From positions 1-50,776 of the forward strand of contig SYCV01000259.1 of assembly GCA_005786805.1 (NCBI GenBank): a stretch of 50,776 nucleotides of DNA, read 5' to 3'. Of this stretch, positions 32,661-41,806 are shown piece after piece. Both the position numbers and the translations under genes were made by a program. The stretch is from Planctomycetia bacterium (GTDB taxonomy: Bacteria; Planctomycetota; Planctomycetia; Gemmatales; Gemmataceae). The notes under the pieces were generated by a model. That model was not told the DNA's origin. It saw only the letters and a program-made list of their open reading frames with translations, and searched no databases. The first letter of the stretch is position 1. The number at the start of each line of letters is the position of its first letter.

Positions 32661-34373
32661 ATGCGAGGAATATTAACGATTGTTTTTCTGCTTGTCTCGG
32701 GGTTGAACCTTCAGGCCCAGGCCACCAAGCCCAATATCATCGTGATTCTCTCAGATGACATGGGGTTTTCGGATTTGGGATGTTATGGCGGTGAGATCAA
32801 GACCCCAAATCTCGATAAGCTTGCAGCGAATGGTTTGCGCTTCAACCAGTTTTATAATACCGCTCGATGCTGCCCAACTAGAGCGAGCCTGCTTACCGGC
32901 TTATATCCTCACCAGGCTGGTGTGGGCCATATGGTTTATGAAACCCCTCTCGCAGGTTACAAAGGCGATTTGAACAAAAACACTCCTACCATCGCTGAAA
33001 TACTTGCACCCGCGGGTTACAAGAATTACGCGGTAGGCAAATGGCATGTAACCCGATACACGACCGAGAATGCGCCAAGGCATAATTGGCCCATGCAACG
33101 GGGTTTTCACAGATTTTATGGCACCCTTCAAGGTGGTGGAAGTTTTTACGACCCCTACACCCTGACACGCGATAATACTCCCATCTCCGCATATGCGGAC
33201 CCCGATTACAAACCCGCAAAATTTTATTACACGGATGCCATCAGTGATAACGCCGTTAAATTTGTCAACGAACATAAACGCGACCAGGCGGACAAACCTT
33301 TTTTCATGTATGTTGCCTATACCGCGGCACATTGGCCCATGCACGCCCTTGATGAGGATATCGCCAAGTACAAAGGTGTTTATGACAAAGGTTACGATCC
33401 CATCCGCAAGGCCAGGTTTGAGAGGTCAAAGGCACTTGGGGTTATTTCTCCTGATTCCAAGCTGACTCCCACCGTGGGCGATTGGTCCAAGGTGGAAAAC
33501 AAGGAATGGGAAACCAGGTGCATGGAAGTTTACGCTGCCATGGTTGACCGGATGGATCAAGGAATTGGCAATATTGTAAAATCACTCGAAGCCAATGGGC
33601 TTAAGGAAAACACTCTGATTTTTTACATGCAGGATAACGGTGGCTGTGCGGAATCCACTGGCCGGACAGGCAACAAGGATCATCCTGAGGAAGCCAAGGC
33701 GAAAACTCCCAAGTTGCCTCCAGTGCCATTGGATTATCGGTTGCCAGCGATGATTCCAAAATCCACCCGTGATGGTTTCCCTGTTCTCATGGGGAAAAAA
33801 ATTATGCCGGGAGGCCCCGACACTTTCATCGCTTACGGCGAAGGCTGGGCGAATGTCTCCAACACACCATTCAGGGAGTACAAACACTGGGTCCATGAAG
33901 GTGGTATTTCAACTCCAATGATAGCTTGTTGGCCCAAGGGAATCATGTCCAAGGGTGAAATCAGAAACCACCCGGGACATTTGGTGGATATCGCGGCAAC
34001 TTGTGCGGATCTTGCTGGGGTGAATTTTCCGGAAAAACATCAGGGTGAGACTACTGTGCCACTTGCGGGAAAAAGTTTAAAACCAGCATTCAACAACCAA
34101 GCCATCGAGAGGGACGCCATTTATTGGGAGCATGAAGGCAACCGGGCTATCAGAGTGGGCGATAAGAAATTAGTTGCCAAAGGGAGCAAGGGGGCATGGG
34201 AATTGTACGATCTTAAAACGGATCGTGCGGAGGCGAAAAATCTTGCAGGTGAAAATCCTGAATTGGTTAAAACCATGTCAAAACAATGGAATGATTGGGC
34301 TTATAAAGCCAAAGTGCTTCCTTGGATTTGGGACAAAGAAGAGTACAGTAAAAAGGGTAACAAAAAGAAGTAA
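32661..34373 (+). CDS. Exported arylsulfatase (AslA-like)
   Basis: The 570-residue sulfatase begins with a signal peptide ending near LQA-QAT. IIVILSDDMGFSDLGCYGG provides the metal ligands and ARCCPTRASLLTG holds the formylglycine motif (Cys70, C-C-P-T-R). VGKWHVT gives the conserved Lys-Trp-His and MQDNGGCAEST the second metal site. YWEHEGNRAIRVGDKKL near 493 is typical of AslA-type arylsulfatases. It follows the preceding gene by one base and ends the operon with another Lys-rich tail. Confidence 0.94.
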   Translation: MRGILTIVFLLVSGLNLQAQATKPNIIVILSDDMGFSDLGCYGGEIKTPNLDKLAANGLRFNQFYNTARCCPTRASLLTGLYPHQAGVGHMVYETPLAGYKGDLNKNTPTIAEILAPAGYKNYAVGKWHVTRYTTENAPRHNWPMQRGFHRFYGTLQGGGSFYDPYTLTRDNTPISAYADPDYKPAKFYYTDAISDNAVKFVNEHKRDQADKPFFMYVAYTAAHWPMHALDEDIAKYKGVYDKGYDPIRKARFERSKALGVISPDSKLTPTVGDWSKVENKEWETRCMEVYAAMVDRMDQGIGNIVKSLEANGLKENTLIFYMQDNGGCAESTGRTGNKDHPEEAKAKTPKLPPVPLDYRLPAMIPKSTRDGFPVLMGKKIMPGGPDTFIAYGEGWANVSNTPFREYKHWVHEGGISTPMIACWPKGIMSKGEIRNHPGHLVDIAATCADLAGVNFPEKHQGETTVPLAGKSLKPAFNNQAIERDAIYWEHEGNRAIRVGDKKLVAKGSKGAWELYDLKTDRAEAKNLAGENPELVKTMSKQWNDWAYKAKVLPWIWDKEEYSKKGNKKK

Positions 34374-34406
34374 ACGCCAAATTGGCAGCTTGGATTATAG
34401 TTCAAA

Positions 34407-34428
34407 CTTGGCACCAAGCATTTTTGTC
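34407..34428 (+). terminator. Weak hairpin after the sulfatase operon
   Basis: A short CTTG-GCAC-CAAG stem-loop followed by CATTTTTG lies 33 bases past the last sulfatase stop. The stem is only four bases, so termination is possible but not convincing. The word TTGGCACC recurs 24 bases later. Confidence 0.3.
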
Positions 34429-34527
34429 ATTTTGGCACCCAGGTCTCAAGCTTCCATTATAAATCATAAACATATATGATTTAATGACTTACAATTCAAA
34501 TAACCCATCTTAACATAAATTTAAAAA

Positions 34528-34545
34528 TTGGCATACTACTTGCTC
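34528..34545 (+). promoter_or_regulatory. Sigma54-type promoter upstream of the small heat-shock genes
   Basis: TTGGCATACTACTTGCT has the GG and GC doublets (34530-34531 and 34542-34543) exactly ten bases apart and matches the -24/-12 consensus TTGGCAC-N5-TTGC at nearly all positions. The predicted start is near 34555, giving a leader of about 200 bases. A sigma54 promoter implies an enhancer-binding activator; no clear upstream palindrome for it was found. Confidence 0.65.
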
Positions 34546-34565
34546 ATAAGAGAAATATGAAAAAT

Positions 34566-34758
34566 AGCCTGAGTTCTCAGGCTGGAAGATGGCCGGCAGA
34601 TATTTAGCAATTGCCTTCCAGCTAAAGTTCTATTTTCAGGTTATTACCTTCGCAAAGGGTGTTCCTTTTCGAAATGAAAGTTAACTCAAAGAATTAAAAA
34701 TGCCATGCAAATGGCGGCGTGGAAACTCTGCACCCACGCTATTACAAGGAGATTTGAC
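34566..34758 (+). promoter_or_regulatory. Structured leader of the hsp20 operon, possible RNA thermometer
   Basis: The 385-base space between the sulfatases and hsp20 holds several clean inverted repeats. AGCCTGAG/CTCAGGCT (34566-34583) has a 2-base loop. GCTGGAAG/CTTCCAGC pairs 34581-34588 with 34615-34622. GCCAT-GCAA-ATGGC (34702-34715) has a GNRA loop. GCGTGG/CCACGC pairs 34717-34722 with 34734-34739. An upstream TTCCTT (about 34660) can pair with the ribosome site AAGGAG at 34746-34751. Heat-shock leaders often hide the ribosome site this way; this remains an inference without folding. Confidence 0.45.
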
Positions 34759-35208
34759 ATGGTTATCAATCGAATCAAAGAAGTTGAACCCTGGTGGGCA
34801 AACCTCATGGAACTTCATCGAGACATCAACCAAGCCCTGGCATTGGGCTCACCTAATGATCATGCGGGAACCTCGTTTCCCAACATGAGAGTTCTTGAGT
34901 CGGAATCTGAAATTGTGGTTGAAGCCTTGCTGCCCGGAATTCAATTAAGCGACCTGGAAATCAACATAACCAAGGATCGAGAAATAGTGATCCGAGGGGA
35001 GAAAAAACCGATTGCTGATTCTGAAAAATCAACCTGGCATCGAAGGGAAACAGATATTGGAAAATTCAGCAGGACATTGGTTTTACCAGTTCGAATCGAC
35101 TCTGAAAAATCCAATGCTTCCCTAGAAAACGGAGTGCTCAAGCTGGTGCTACCCAAGCACTCTTCTGAACAAGGCCGAAAAATCCCGATTTCCGTCAAGA
35201 ATAGTTAG
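34759..35208 (+). CDS. Small heat-shock protein (Hsp20), first copy
   Basis: Hsp20 proteins are ATP-independent holdases that keep unfolding proteins soluble. The 149-residue protein has a helical N-terminus. Its alpha-crystallin domain (about 42-140) includes VEALLPGIQLSDLEINI, the WHRRE strand and the signature ENGVLKLVLPK. The ATG at 34759 has AAGGAG eight bases ahead. An earlier in-frame ATG at 34705 lies within the structured leader and is rejected. It is followed 30 bases on by a second Hsp20, like the ibpA-ibpB pair. Confidence 0.95.
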   Translation: MVINRIKEVEPWWANLMELHRDINQALALGSPNDHAGTSFPNMRVLESESEIVVEALLPGIQLSDLEINITKDREIVIRGEKKPIADSEKSTWHRRETDIGKFSRTLVLPVRIDSEKSNASLENGVLKLVLPKHSSEQGRKIPISVKNS

Positions 35209-35238
35209 ACTTTAACCCATTTAAGAAAGGACTGAATC

Positions 35239-35634
35239 ATGAACCAGAATACCATGCCCCCAGTTGAGAAAAATTTGAACAACAAGCCTGAATTGGCAAA
35301 GGGCCAGAAATATCTTTTCCCCAAGGTTGACATTCGGGAAACAGAGAATGAATTGATGCTTTTTGCTGAGATGCCAGGCATCGCCCCATCTGATGTTCAA
35401 TTGCATTTTGAGAAAGGCAGTCTTACCCTTCATGGAAAGGCGAGTCCAAAACCTGCCACAGGCAAGTTGCTACTCGATGAAACCCATCCGTATGACTATT
35501 ACAGGGTATTCACGCTGAATGATGGGATAGACGCCGAAAAGATCACGGCAGAATACAAGTATGGGGTGTTGGTTGTCCATCTTCCCAAGGCTGAAATCGC
35601 CAAACCAAGGCAGATAAAAGTTTCCTCCAACTAG
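35239..35634 (+). CDS. Small heat-shock protein (Hsp20), second copy
   Basis: This 131-residue Hsp20 has VDIRETENELMLFAEMPGIAPSDVQLHFEKG, the YYRVFTL strand and YGVLVVHLPK, the G-x-L-type end of the alpha-crystallin domain. It is more acidic than its neighbour and lacks the WHRRE stretch. The pair is diverged, not a fresh duplication, and may form mixed oligomers. AAAGGA sits eight bases before the ATG. A strong terminator follows. Confidence 0.94.
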   Translation: MNQNTMPPVEKNLNNKPELAKGQKYLFPKVDIRETENELMLFAEMPGIAPSDVQLHFEKGSLTLHGKASPKPATGKLLLDETHPYDYYRVFTLNDGIDAEKITAEYKYGVLVVHLPKAEIAKPRQIKVSSN

Positions 35635-35669
35635 GATAACATAGTCTGCATGAATTTGGTGATGAAGAG

Positions 35670-35700
35670 AGCCGGTCTTAAAAAGGCCGGCTTTTTCTTT
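35670..35700 (+). terminator. Terminator of the hsp20 operon
   Basis: AGCCGGTCTT pairs with AAGGCCGGCT (35670-35679 with 35683-35692, one G-T pair) around a 3-base loop. TTTTTCTTT follows directly. A textbook rho-independent terminator 36 bases past the second hsp20. Confidence 0.92.
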
Positions 35701-35782
35701 GCATTCGATGAACCCACCATGTTAGATATGGTTTGCCTTCATTGCATCATGAATTGGTCTCCCCGCCCAAGAGGAATAAAAC

Positions 35783-36799
35783 ATGAAATACTATCTTCCC
35801 ATACTGGCATTGTTAATTGGTTTTTCACCGGTTTTTTCCGCTGAACCTGTGGACCCCGGCCCAAATTCGCCTGACGAGGCAAAAAGCAAGTCTTACTCTT
35901 CAAAAAAGGCGATTGAGTTCCTCGATAACGCCTCACTTAGCTGGCAGAAAGAACGCAAGTGCTTTGCATGCCACACCAATTACGCATACCTATACGCACG
36001 CCCCATGGTTGAGAAGAATTCCGATGCTGAAAAGCAGGTGAGGGCGTTTGCTGAAGAACTTGTGAATTCCCGTTGGAAGGAAAAAGGGCCCAGATGGGAT
36101 GCTGAAATCATTGCCACCGCGGCAGCATTAGCATTCAACGATTCCCTAAACACTGGCAAACTCGCTGAATCCACCCGGATCGCACTCGATAAAATGTGGA
36201 CGGTTCAAAGAGATGATGGCGGTTGGACATGGCTTAAATGCGCATGGCCTCCAATGGAATCGGACGATCATTATGGTGTCACCCTTGCTGTCCTTGCGGT
36301 TGGGTTCGCACCCGGCGATTACGCCAAGACCCCACAGGCTATCAAGGGGCTGGAAAAAGCCAAACAGTATTTCGCCAAGAATTCACCCGAGCATCTTCAT
36401 CACAAAGCAATGCTCCTTTGGGCGAATACTTTCTTCCCAGGATTGATCTCACCGGAGGAAAAATCAAAGATCACCCAGGAATTGCTTTCAAAGCAGTTGC
36501 CCGATGGCGGTTGGTCGGGGGCATCACTTGGCGAATGGAAGCGTGCTGACAAAAAAGAGCAGGACCCCAAAACCAGCGATGGTTATGGTACCGGGTTCAT
36601 TGTTTATGTCTTGCGCAAATCAGGCACACCTGAAAATCATGATGCCATCAAGAAGGGTGTGGCTTGGATCAAATCAAACCAGCGGGAAAGTGGCAGGTGG
36701 TTCACCCGTTCCCTTAACCGCGACAACAAGCATTACCTCACCAATGTGGGTTCCGCCTTCGCATTGATGGCCTTGGCAGAATGCACCAATAAGGATTAA
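35783..36799 (+). CDS. Exported squalene-cyclase-fold protein with CxxCH motif
   Basis: The 338-residue protein has a signal peptide (FSA-EPV) and repeated alpha-helical units with Gly-Gly-Trp turns: VQRDDGGWTWLKC, KQLPDGGWSGASLG and NQRESGRWFTRSL. These are the QW-like repeats of the terpene cyclase/prenyltransferase fold. The DxDD cyclase motif is absent, so a hopanoid cyclase role is unlikely. KERKCFACHTNYAY (about residue 58) contains CxxCH, which in an exported protein could bind heme c covalently. Similar planctomycete proteins exist, but the function is unknown. AGGAA is nine bases before the ATG. Confidence 0.82.
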   Translation: MKYYLPILALLIGFSPVFSAEPVDPGPNSPDEAKSKSYSSKKAIEFLDNASLSWQKERKCFACHTNYAYLYARPMVEKNSDAEKQVRAFAEELVNSRWKEKGPRWDAEIIATAAALAFNDSLNTGKLAESTRIALDKMWTVQRDDGGWTWLKCAWPPMESDDHYGVTLAVLAVGFAPGDYAKTPQAIKGLEKAKQYFAKNSPEHLHHKAMLLWANTFFPGLISPEEKSKITQELLSKQLPDGGWSGASLGEWKRADKKEQDPKTSDGYGTGFIVYVLRKSGTPENHDAIKKGVAWIKSNQRESGRWFTRSLNRDNKHYLTNVGSAFALMALAECTNKD

Positions 36800-36982
36800 A
36801 TGTGTAAAAGTTTCTTTTTGCTGGTTCATACCACACTTGCTAACTTGCAAATTCGGGTGGTTATCAGGCCTTTTAAAAAGAATAACTTCCAATCATTCCA
36901 TGATTCATTTAGAATAAAACCATGGTTTTGATGAATTAATCAAATACCGATTTTTTAATCCTGCCTATTCGGTGTTTATCCC

Positions 36983-39900
36983 ATGAACCTGATGACTTCA
37001 ATTATTGTCGGGATTCTGATGCATGGTGCATCACCATCAGATTCCAGGCATTTTATTGACTCGGTGGAACCGGTATTGAAGGCAAAATGTTTCTCCTGCC
37101 ATGGCAAAGACAAGCAAAGCGGTGGACTCAGACTTGATTCCCTGAAGGCAATGCTCAAGGGTGGTGATGTAGGTGCGGCGATAGTTCCTGGGAACCTTGA
37201 AAAAAGCCTGCTCATTGAAGCCATAAGCTTTAAAAATCCCAAGATGCAAATGCCACCCAAGGAAAAACTTTCCGATAAAGACATTGCAGCTTTATCACTT
37301 TGGGTGAAACAAGGTGCCATCTGGCCTGAAAATGTCTTGGTGCTTTTTGATGAGGATCCCGGCTTCCCCTCAATTCTTTCCAGTGGCAAAGGTGGGGCGC
37401 GCATCGTTAACGAGGGTGTGGCATCGGGCAAGATTGCCATGGCTATCACTCCCTTGCAGCGGGAGAATCCCAAAATCCCCAACTGGTTTTTTCCCATTCG
37501 CGAAAACCCCAATGAAGGGGAATTTAGATACCTGCGCATGGCTTGGAAGAAAAAAGGTGAAGGTGGGATCATGCTGGAACTGGCATCCAATGGAAGTTGG
37601 CCCGATGCCAAGGTTTCCAAGGGTCGCTATGTCGCCGGACCAAACACCACCGGTTGGGCTGCGATTTCTGTTGGTGAAAAAGCCCCTTCCGAATGGAATG
37701 TGGTCACCATGGACTTGTGGAAGGATATGGGAAATTTCAACCTTACAGGTATGGCGCCCACCTGCGACAAGGGAGAGGAAGCCTATTTTGATTCAATAAT
37801 TCTTGGCCCATCCATTGCTAGCCTTGATGCTTATAAAGTTGAAAACCATCCCGTTGCGATAGTCAACTCATCCGGAGGATCAAAAAAGAAAACAGGTGAT
37901 GCATTCACGGACTCAGAAAATCCCATCAGAAAGATATTCAAGGGGGAAAGACTCGATCTTTGGTCCTTGAAAGCCCCGGTCAAATCAGAAATTCCAAAAC
38001 CAAAGCAAGATTCAACCAATCTCACGAACATCGATCGTTTCATAATTTCAAAAATGGAGCCCAAGGGGATTGCCCCCTCGCCCAAGGCGGACAAACGAAC
38101 TTTGATTCGCAGGGTTACCCTCGGCCTGACCGGGCTTCCACCAACTCCCGGCGAAGTCAATACATTCCTTGTGGACACATCACCCAGGGCATTTGAGAAC
38201 TTGGTGGATCGCCTCCTTGCTTCACAAGGCTATGGTGAAAAGTGGGCCAGTCACTGGCTTGACATAGTCCGTTATGCGGACACCAACGGCTATGAACGCG
38301 ATGAATTCAAACCCCTGGCCTGGCAATACCGGAATTCCGTGATCCGCGCCTTTAATTCCGACCTTCCCTATGACCAATTCATCAGGAATCAACTTGCGGG
38401 GGATGAGATGGTTGCTTCCACTCCCAGGAATTCTTCCGATGTGGACAAACTGCTTGCCACCGGATTCCTTCGGCTAGGGCAGTATGACAGCACAGCCTCG
38501 ATTTTCCAGGAAGAATCAAGATCAAACAATGAACAAATGGCGGACCTGGTTAACACCATGGGATCGGCTTTCCTTGGAATCACCCTTTCCTGCTGCCAGT
38601 GCCATGACCATAAATACGATCCCTTTTCACAGGATGACCACTACCGGTTCAGGGCCTTCTTTGCCGCGATCAAGCCTAATGATTCTCTTGTTGTTGAAAG
38701 TTCCATGGACCTTGAATTGATCAACCAGCACAACTCCGCGGTTGACAGGGAGGCTGAGCCATTAAAAAAATCCTTGGCAACCTTGCTGGAGGCCGCCAAA
38801 CAAAAGGTAATTGGAGAACGAAAATCAAAATTCCCCCAGGACATACAGGTCCTTCTCTCCACGGCAGAATCTTCCCGCGATGAATCTACCAGAAAAAAAC
38901 TACAGCCTTTTTTGGAAAAACTGAAAGTCAACGACAACGATGCAAGGGCTTCTTTGGACGACATGGGGAAAAAACGGGCCACGGAATTGCAAAAGGTTAT
39001 CTCGGAGACAGAGGCGAAAAAGAAAACGGCGCGCAAGGCGATGAGTGTCCTTGAATCCGGCCAGTCCGCCCCTGCGACCCATGTGCTTTTTCAAGGGGAT
39101 CACTCGCAACCAAAAAATGAGGTTAAGCCTGGATTTTTGAGCGTTTTAAACCCAAACGAAGCTGAGATCAAGCCCATCAAATCAAACTCCACAGGCAGGC
39201 GCAGCGCCCTGGCTGATTGGATCGCAAGCCGGGATAATCCTTTCACCGCGAGGGTGATTGTGAATCGTGTCTGGCAGCATCATTTTGGCACAGGCCTGGT
39301 AGCCACACCCAACGACTTTGGTTACTCAGGCGCCCGGCCCACTCACCCTGAACTTCTCGATTGGCTGAGTGTCGAATTCATGGAACAAGGGTGGTCTGTC
39401 AAAAAACTTCAAAGGATGATCCTGCTTTCAAACACCTACCAGCAATCGTCCTTTCAAAACCCCAAGAATCAGGTACTCGATCCTGACAACAAGTTTATAT
39501 GGCGGCAGAATGTCAGGTTTATATGGCGGCAGAATGTCAGGCGAATTGATGCTGAGACCCTCAGGGACAGCCTGCTCGCCATTTCAGGGCTGCTGAATTC
39601 CCAATATTCCGGAAAGCCCATCTGGCCCACGATTCCAGAGGAGCTTTTGAAAGCCCAACCCGGCATACTTGAAGCCATCAAGGGCGAGGATGGTGGCAGA
39701 ATGCAGGGCTGGTATGCGGACCCGATTGACCTGGCGAATGTCCGTAGTATTTACCTGGTTAAAAAAAGATCGTTACCTCTGCCTTTCCTGGATGTATTTG
39801 ATTTGCCAAACGGGACCATCTCGTGTGGCAGACGCGATCAAACCGTTGTAGCCCCGCAGGCCCTAATGCTGCTGAACAGCCCTGAAAGCATCCGTTATGC

Positions 39901-40138
39901 GGAAGCACTCGCGAACAAGATTTCAAAGACAAACACTAGCGCACAGGCTGGCATCGAGGCGGCATTCGCACTGGTTCTAAACCGTCCTCCAGATGCCGAC
40001 GAGCTTGCCCTTTCACTTGAATTCATCAGGCGTCATGCGGAAAAATATCAATCCAAGGGTGAAGCGAAAAACATGTTGGCTCTCAGGGATTTTTGTAGAA
40101 CCCTGACCAACCTCAATGAATTCGCCTACTTGGATTAG
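36983..40138 (+). CDS. Planctomycete cytochrome c / DUF1549 / DUF1553 protein
   Basis: This 1051-residue exported protein opens with a PSCyt1 domain (about 20-105) carrying CFSCHG (heme site, Cys36-Cys39-His40) and a distal MQMPP that may give the methionine ligand. A beta-rich segment follows (about 110-290). DUF1549 (about 348-560) contains NIDRFIISKME and GFLRLGQYDS. A coiled region comes next (about 570-700). DUF1553 (about 735-1020) contains RSALADWIASRDNPFTARVIVNRVWQHHFG. This architecture is nearly confined to planctomycetes and relatives, usually beside a DUF1501 partner, as here. Its function is unproven; electron transfer linked to polymer breakdown is suggested. It contains an exact 24-base tandem duplication. 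Confidence 0.94.
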   Translation: MNLMTSIIVGILMHGASPSDSRHFIDSVEPVLKAKCFSCHGKDKQSGGLRLDSLKAMLKGGDVGAAIVPGNLEKSLLIEAISFKNPKMQMPPKEKLSDKDIAALSLWVKQGAIWPENVLVLFDEDPGFPSILSSGKGGARIVNEGVASGKIAMAITPLQRENPKIPNWFFPIRENPNEGEFRYLRMAWKKKGEGGIMLELASNGSWPDAKVSKGRYVAGPNTTGWAAISVGEKAPSEWNVVTMDLWKDMGNFNLTGMAPTCDKGEEAYFDSIILGPSIASLDAYKVENHPVAIVNSSGGSKKKTGDAFTDSENPIRKIFKGERLDLWSLKAPVKSEIPKPKQDSTNLTNIDRFIISKMEPKGIAPSPKADKRTLIRRVTLGLTGLPPTPGEVNTFLVDTSPRAFENLVDRLLASQGYGEKWASHWLDIVRYADTNGYERDEFKPLAWQYRNSVIRAFNSDLPYDQFIRNQLAGDEMVASTPRNSSDVDKLLATGFLRLGQYDSTASIFQEESRSNNEQMADLVNTMGSAFLGITLSCCQCHDHKYDPFSQDDHYRFRAFFAAIKPNDSLVVESSMDLELINQHNSAVDREAEPLKKSLATLLEAAKQKVIGERKSKFPQDIQVLLSTAESSRDESTRKKLQPFLEKLKVNDNDARASLDDMGKKRATELQKVISETEAKKKTARKAMSVLESGQSAPATHVLFQGDHSQPKNEVKPGFLSVLNPNEAEIKPIKSNSTGRRSALADWIASRDNPFTARVIVNRVWQHHFGTGLVATPNDFGYSGARPTHPELLDWLSVEFMEQGWSVKKLQRMILLSNTYQQSSFQNPKNQVLDPDNKFIWRQNVRFIWRQNVRRIDAETLRDSLLAISGLLNSQYSGKPIWPTIPEELLKAQPGILEAIKGEDGGRMQGWYADPIDLANVRSIYLVKKRSLPLPFLDVFDLPNGTISCGRRDQTVVAPQALMLLNSPESIRYAEALANKISKTNTSAQAGIEAAFALVLNRPPDADELALSLEFIRRHAEKYQSKGEAKNMLALRDFCRTLTNLNEFAYLD
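39494..39541 (+). repeat. Exact 24-base in-frame tandem duplication
   Basis: Two perfect copies (39494-39517 and 39518-39541) each encode FIWRQNVR inside DUF1553, as residues 838-845 and 846-853 of the host protein. Family members normally have one copy at this position, just before the R-x-D-A-E stretch. The reading frame is kept, so the protein gains eight residues. Confidence 0.95.
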
Positions 40139-40164
40139 TGGTTTTCAACAAGGGAAGAATCAAC

Positions 40165-41616
40165 ATGGCAATCGAATTTTCTTCCGTGGCTGCGACATCA
40201 AGAAGGGACTTTCTTGCGCGCACCGGTGCCGGATTTGGCAGTGTCGCACTTGCGGGACTGATGGCAAATGAAACAAAAGCCGCCATACCCATAGATTCTT
40301 TAAAACCTTTCGCGGAGCGTATGCCACATTTCGCCCCAAAGGCGAAGCAGGTCATATTTCTTTTCATGTATGGTGGGCCAAGCCAGGTTGACCTTTTTGA
40401 TTACAAGCCCGACCTAATCAAGCTCAATGGGGCGAAGGTTCCCGATTCCATCAAAAAACAAAAGGACAAGGTTGGCGGTGTTTTCAACGCCTGCAAGGAT
40501 GAGTTGATGTCCGGCCCTTGGAAATGGGCGCAACATGGCAAAAGCGGCTTGTGGGTTTCCAGCCTTCTTCCCCAAACCGCAAAGCATGCGGATGACCTTT
40601 GCGTGGTTCGTTCCATGTTCAGTGAAAGTTCGAATCATGCCCCCGCGACTTATTTGATGAACACCGGCGCGATCCTTGGTGAAAAACCAAGCCTTGGTTC
40701 ATGGGTGACCTATGGGCTTGGCTCACCCAACCAAAATCTCCCGGGTTATGTGCTTTTGTTCAAGGTTGGGGGACTGGGAGGAAGCGCCAACTGGAGCAAC
40801 GGTTTTCTTCCCGCGGCTTTCCAGGGCACCCATTTCAGACACGAAGGCAGCCCCGTGCTAAACCTTCTACCACCCGAGGAATTGCAATCCACCCAACGAT
40901 CAACCCTTGATTTGATGCAGGCATTTAACAAACGACATGCTCAAGCAAGGCCAGGCGTGCTGGATCTTGATGGCAGGATTGCCTCTTATGAACTCGCCTA
41001 CCGCATGCAATCTGAAGCCATGGAGATAGGTGAACTTTCCAGCGAGACATCCTCCATTCAAAACCTTTATGGAATCCATGACAAGAACAAGGATAAGGCT
41101 ACTTTTGCAAGGATGTGCCTCACCTCCCGCAGGTTGGTCGAGAAAGGCGTCCGCTTTGTTCAACTTTACAATTCAGTGGATAAACTTGGCTGGGATGGGC
41201 ATGGTAATAATCATGAATTTCATGAGCGTAATTCCGCCCAGACTGACGGGCCCATCGCGGCCCTGCTCACCGACCTCAAACAGAGGGGTTTGTTGGACTC
41301 CACCCTTGTCATATGGGCTGGAGAATTCGGAAGAACCCCAATGATGCAGGGAGGCAATGGAAGGAATCACAATCCCTATGGATTCACCATTTGGATGGCT
41401 GGGGGGGGCGTCAAGGCAGGCACCCAGATCGGCGCCACTGATGAGATCGGCCTTCGCGCTGTCGAGAAGCCCCAACCTGTCAAGAATCTACACGCCACAA
41501 TCCTTACCGCCCTCGGCATCAACCCGGATGAACTTTCCTTTGATCACAACGGAAGGCAGGAAAGATTGACCGGAGTGGCTGCAAGTTGGAAAACAATTCC
41601 CGGAGTGCTAGCTTAA
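40165..41616 (+). CDS. DUF1501 protein with Tat signal
   Basis: This 483-residue protein begins with the twin-arginine signal SRRDFLARTGAGFGSVALAGL. Its body is related to the alkaline phosphatase/sulfatase fold. Family stretches are VIFLFMYGGPSQVDLFDYKP, VVRSMFSESSNHAPATYLMNTG, LVEKGVRFVQLYNS, WAGEFGRTPMMQGGNGRNHNPYGFT and LHATILTALGI. DUF1501 genes habitually follow PSCyt1-DUF1549-DUF1553 genes in planctomycetes; here the start lies 26 bases past that stop. The two are probably exported separately (Sec and Tat) and work together. The ATG at 40165 is chosen because it begins the signal. Confidence 0.93.
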   Translation: MAIEFSSVAATSRRDFLARTGAGFGSVALAGLMANETKAAIPIDSLKPFAERMPHFAPKAKQVIFLFMYGGPSQVDLFDYKPDLIKLNGAKVPDSIKKQKDKVGGVFNACKDELMSGPWKWAQHGKSGLWVSSLLPQTAKHADDLCVVRSMFSESSNHAPATYLMNTGAILGEKPSLGSWVTYGLGSPNQNLPGYVLLFKVGGLGGSANWSNGFLPAAFQGTHFRHEGSPVLNLLPPEELQSTQRSTLDLMQAFNKRHAQARPGVLDLDGRIASYELAYRMQSEAMEIGELSSETSSIQNLYGIHDKNKDKATFARMCLTSRRLVEKGVRFVQLYNSVDKLGWDGHGNNHEFHERNSAQTDGPIAALLTDLKQRGLLDSTLVIWAGEFGRTPMMQGGNGRNHNPYGFTIWMAGGGVKAGTQIGATDEIGLRAVEKPQPVKNLHATILTALGINPDELSFDHNGRQERLTGVAASWKTIPGVLA

Positions 41617-41644
41617 ATAAAATAGAAACTATCCAGAATTTTTT

Positions 41645-41657
41645 GGTCAATTTGACC
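41645..41657. promoter_or_regulatory. Short palindrome GGTCAATTTGACC
   Basis: A perfect 13-base palindrome lies in the 190-base space between the DUF1501 gene and the lactonase gene. It follows TTTTTT and is too tight for a good hairpin, so an operator is more likely than a terminator. No other evidence. Confidence 0.25.
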
Positions 41658-41806
41658 CGGGCACTTAAGAAACATTTACAAGCCCTGAAATTGAATGGAA
41701 TAAAGTCAACCAGTTGTGATAATGCTAAATCTCAAAATAACTTTGCCCCATGGATCTGATTCCTTGACAATATAAACTAATTCGATGACACACTTAGGAG
41801 AGCGAC

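Noticed and set aside
34705-34758. Upstream ATG that would lengthen the first Hsp20 by 18 residues
   Set aside because: It lies within paired leader elements, has no ribosome site, and the ATG at 34759 has AAGGAG at ideal spacing.
35783-36799. Squalene-hopene cyclase
   Set aside because: Half the normal length, exported and without the DxDD catalytic motif.
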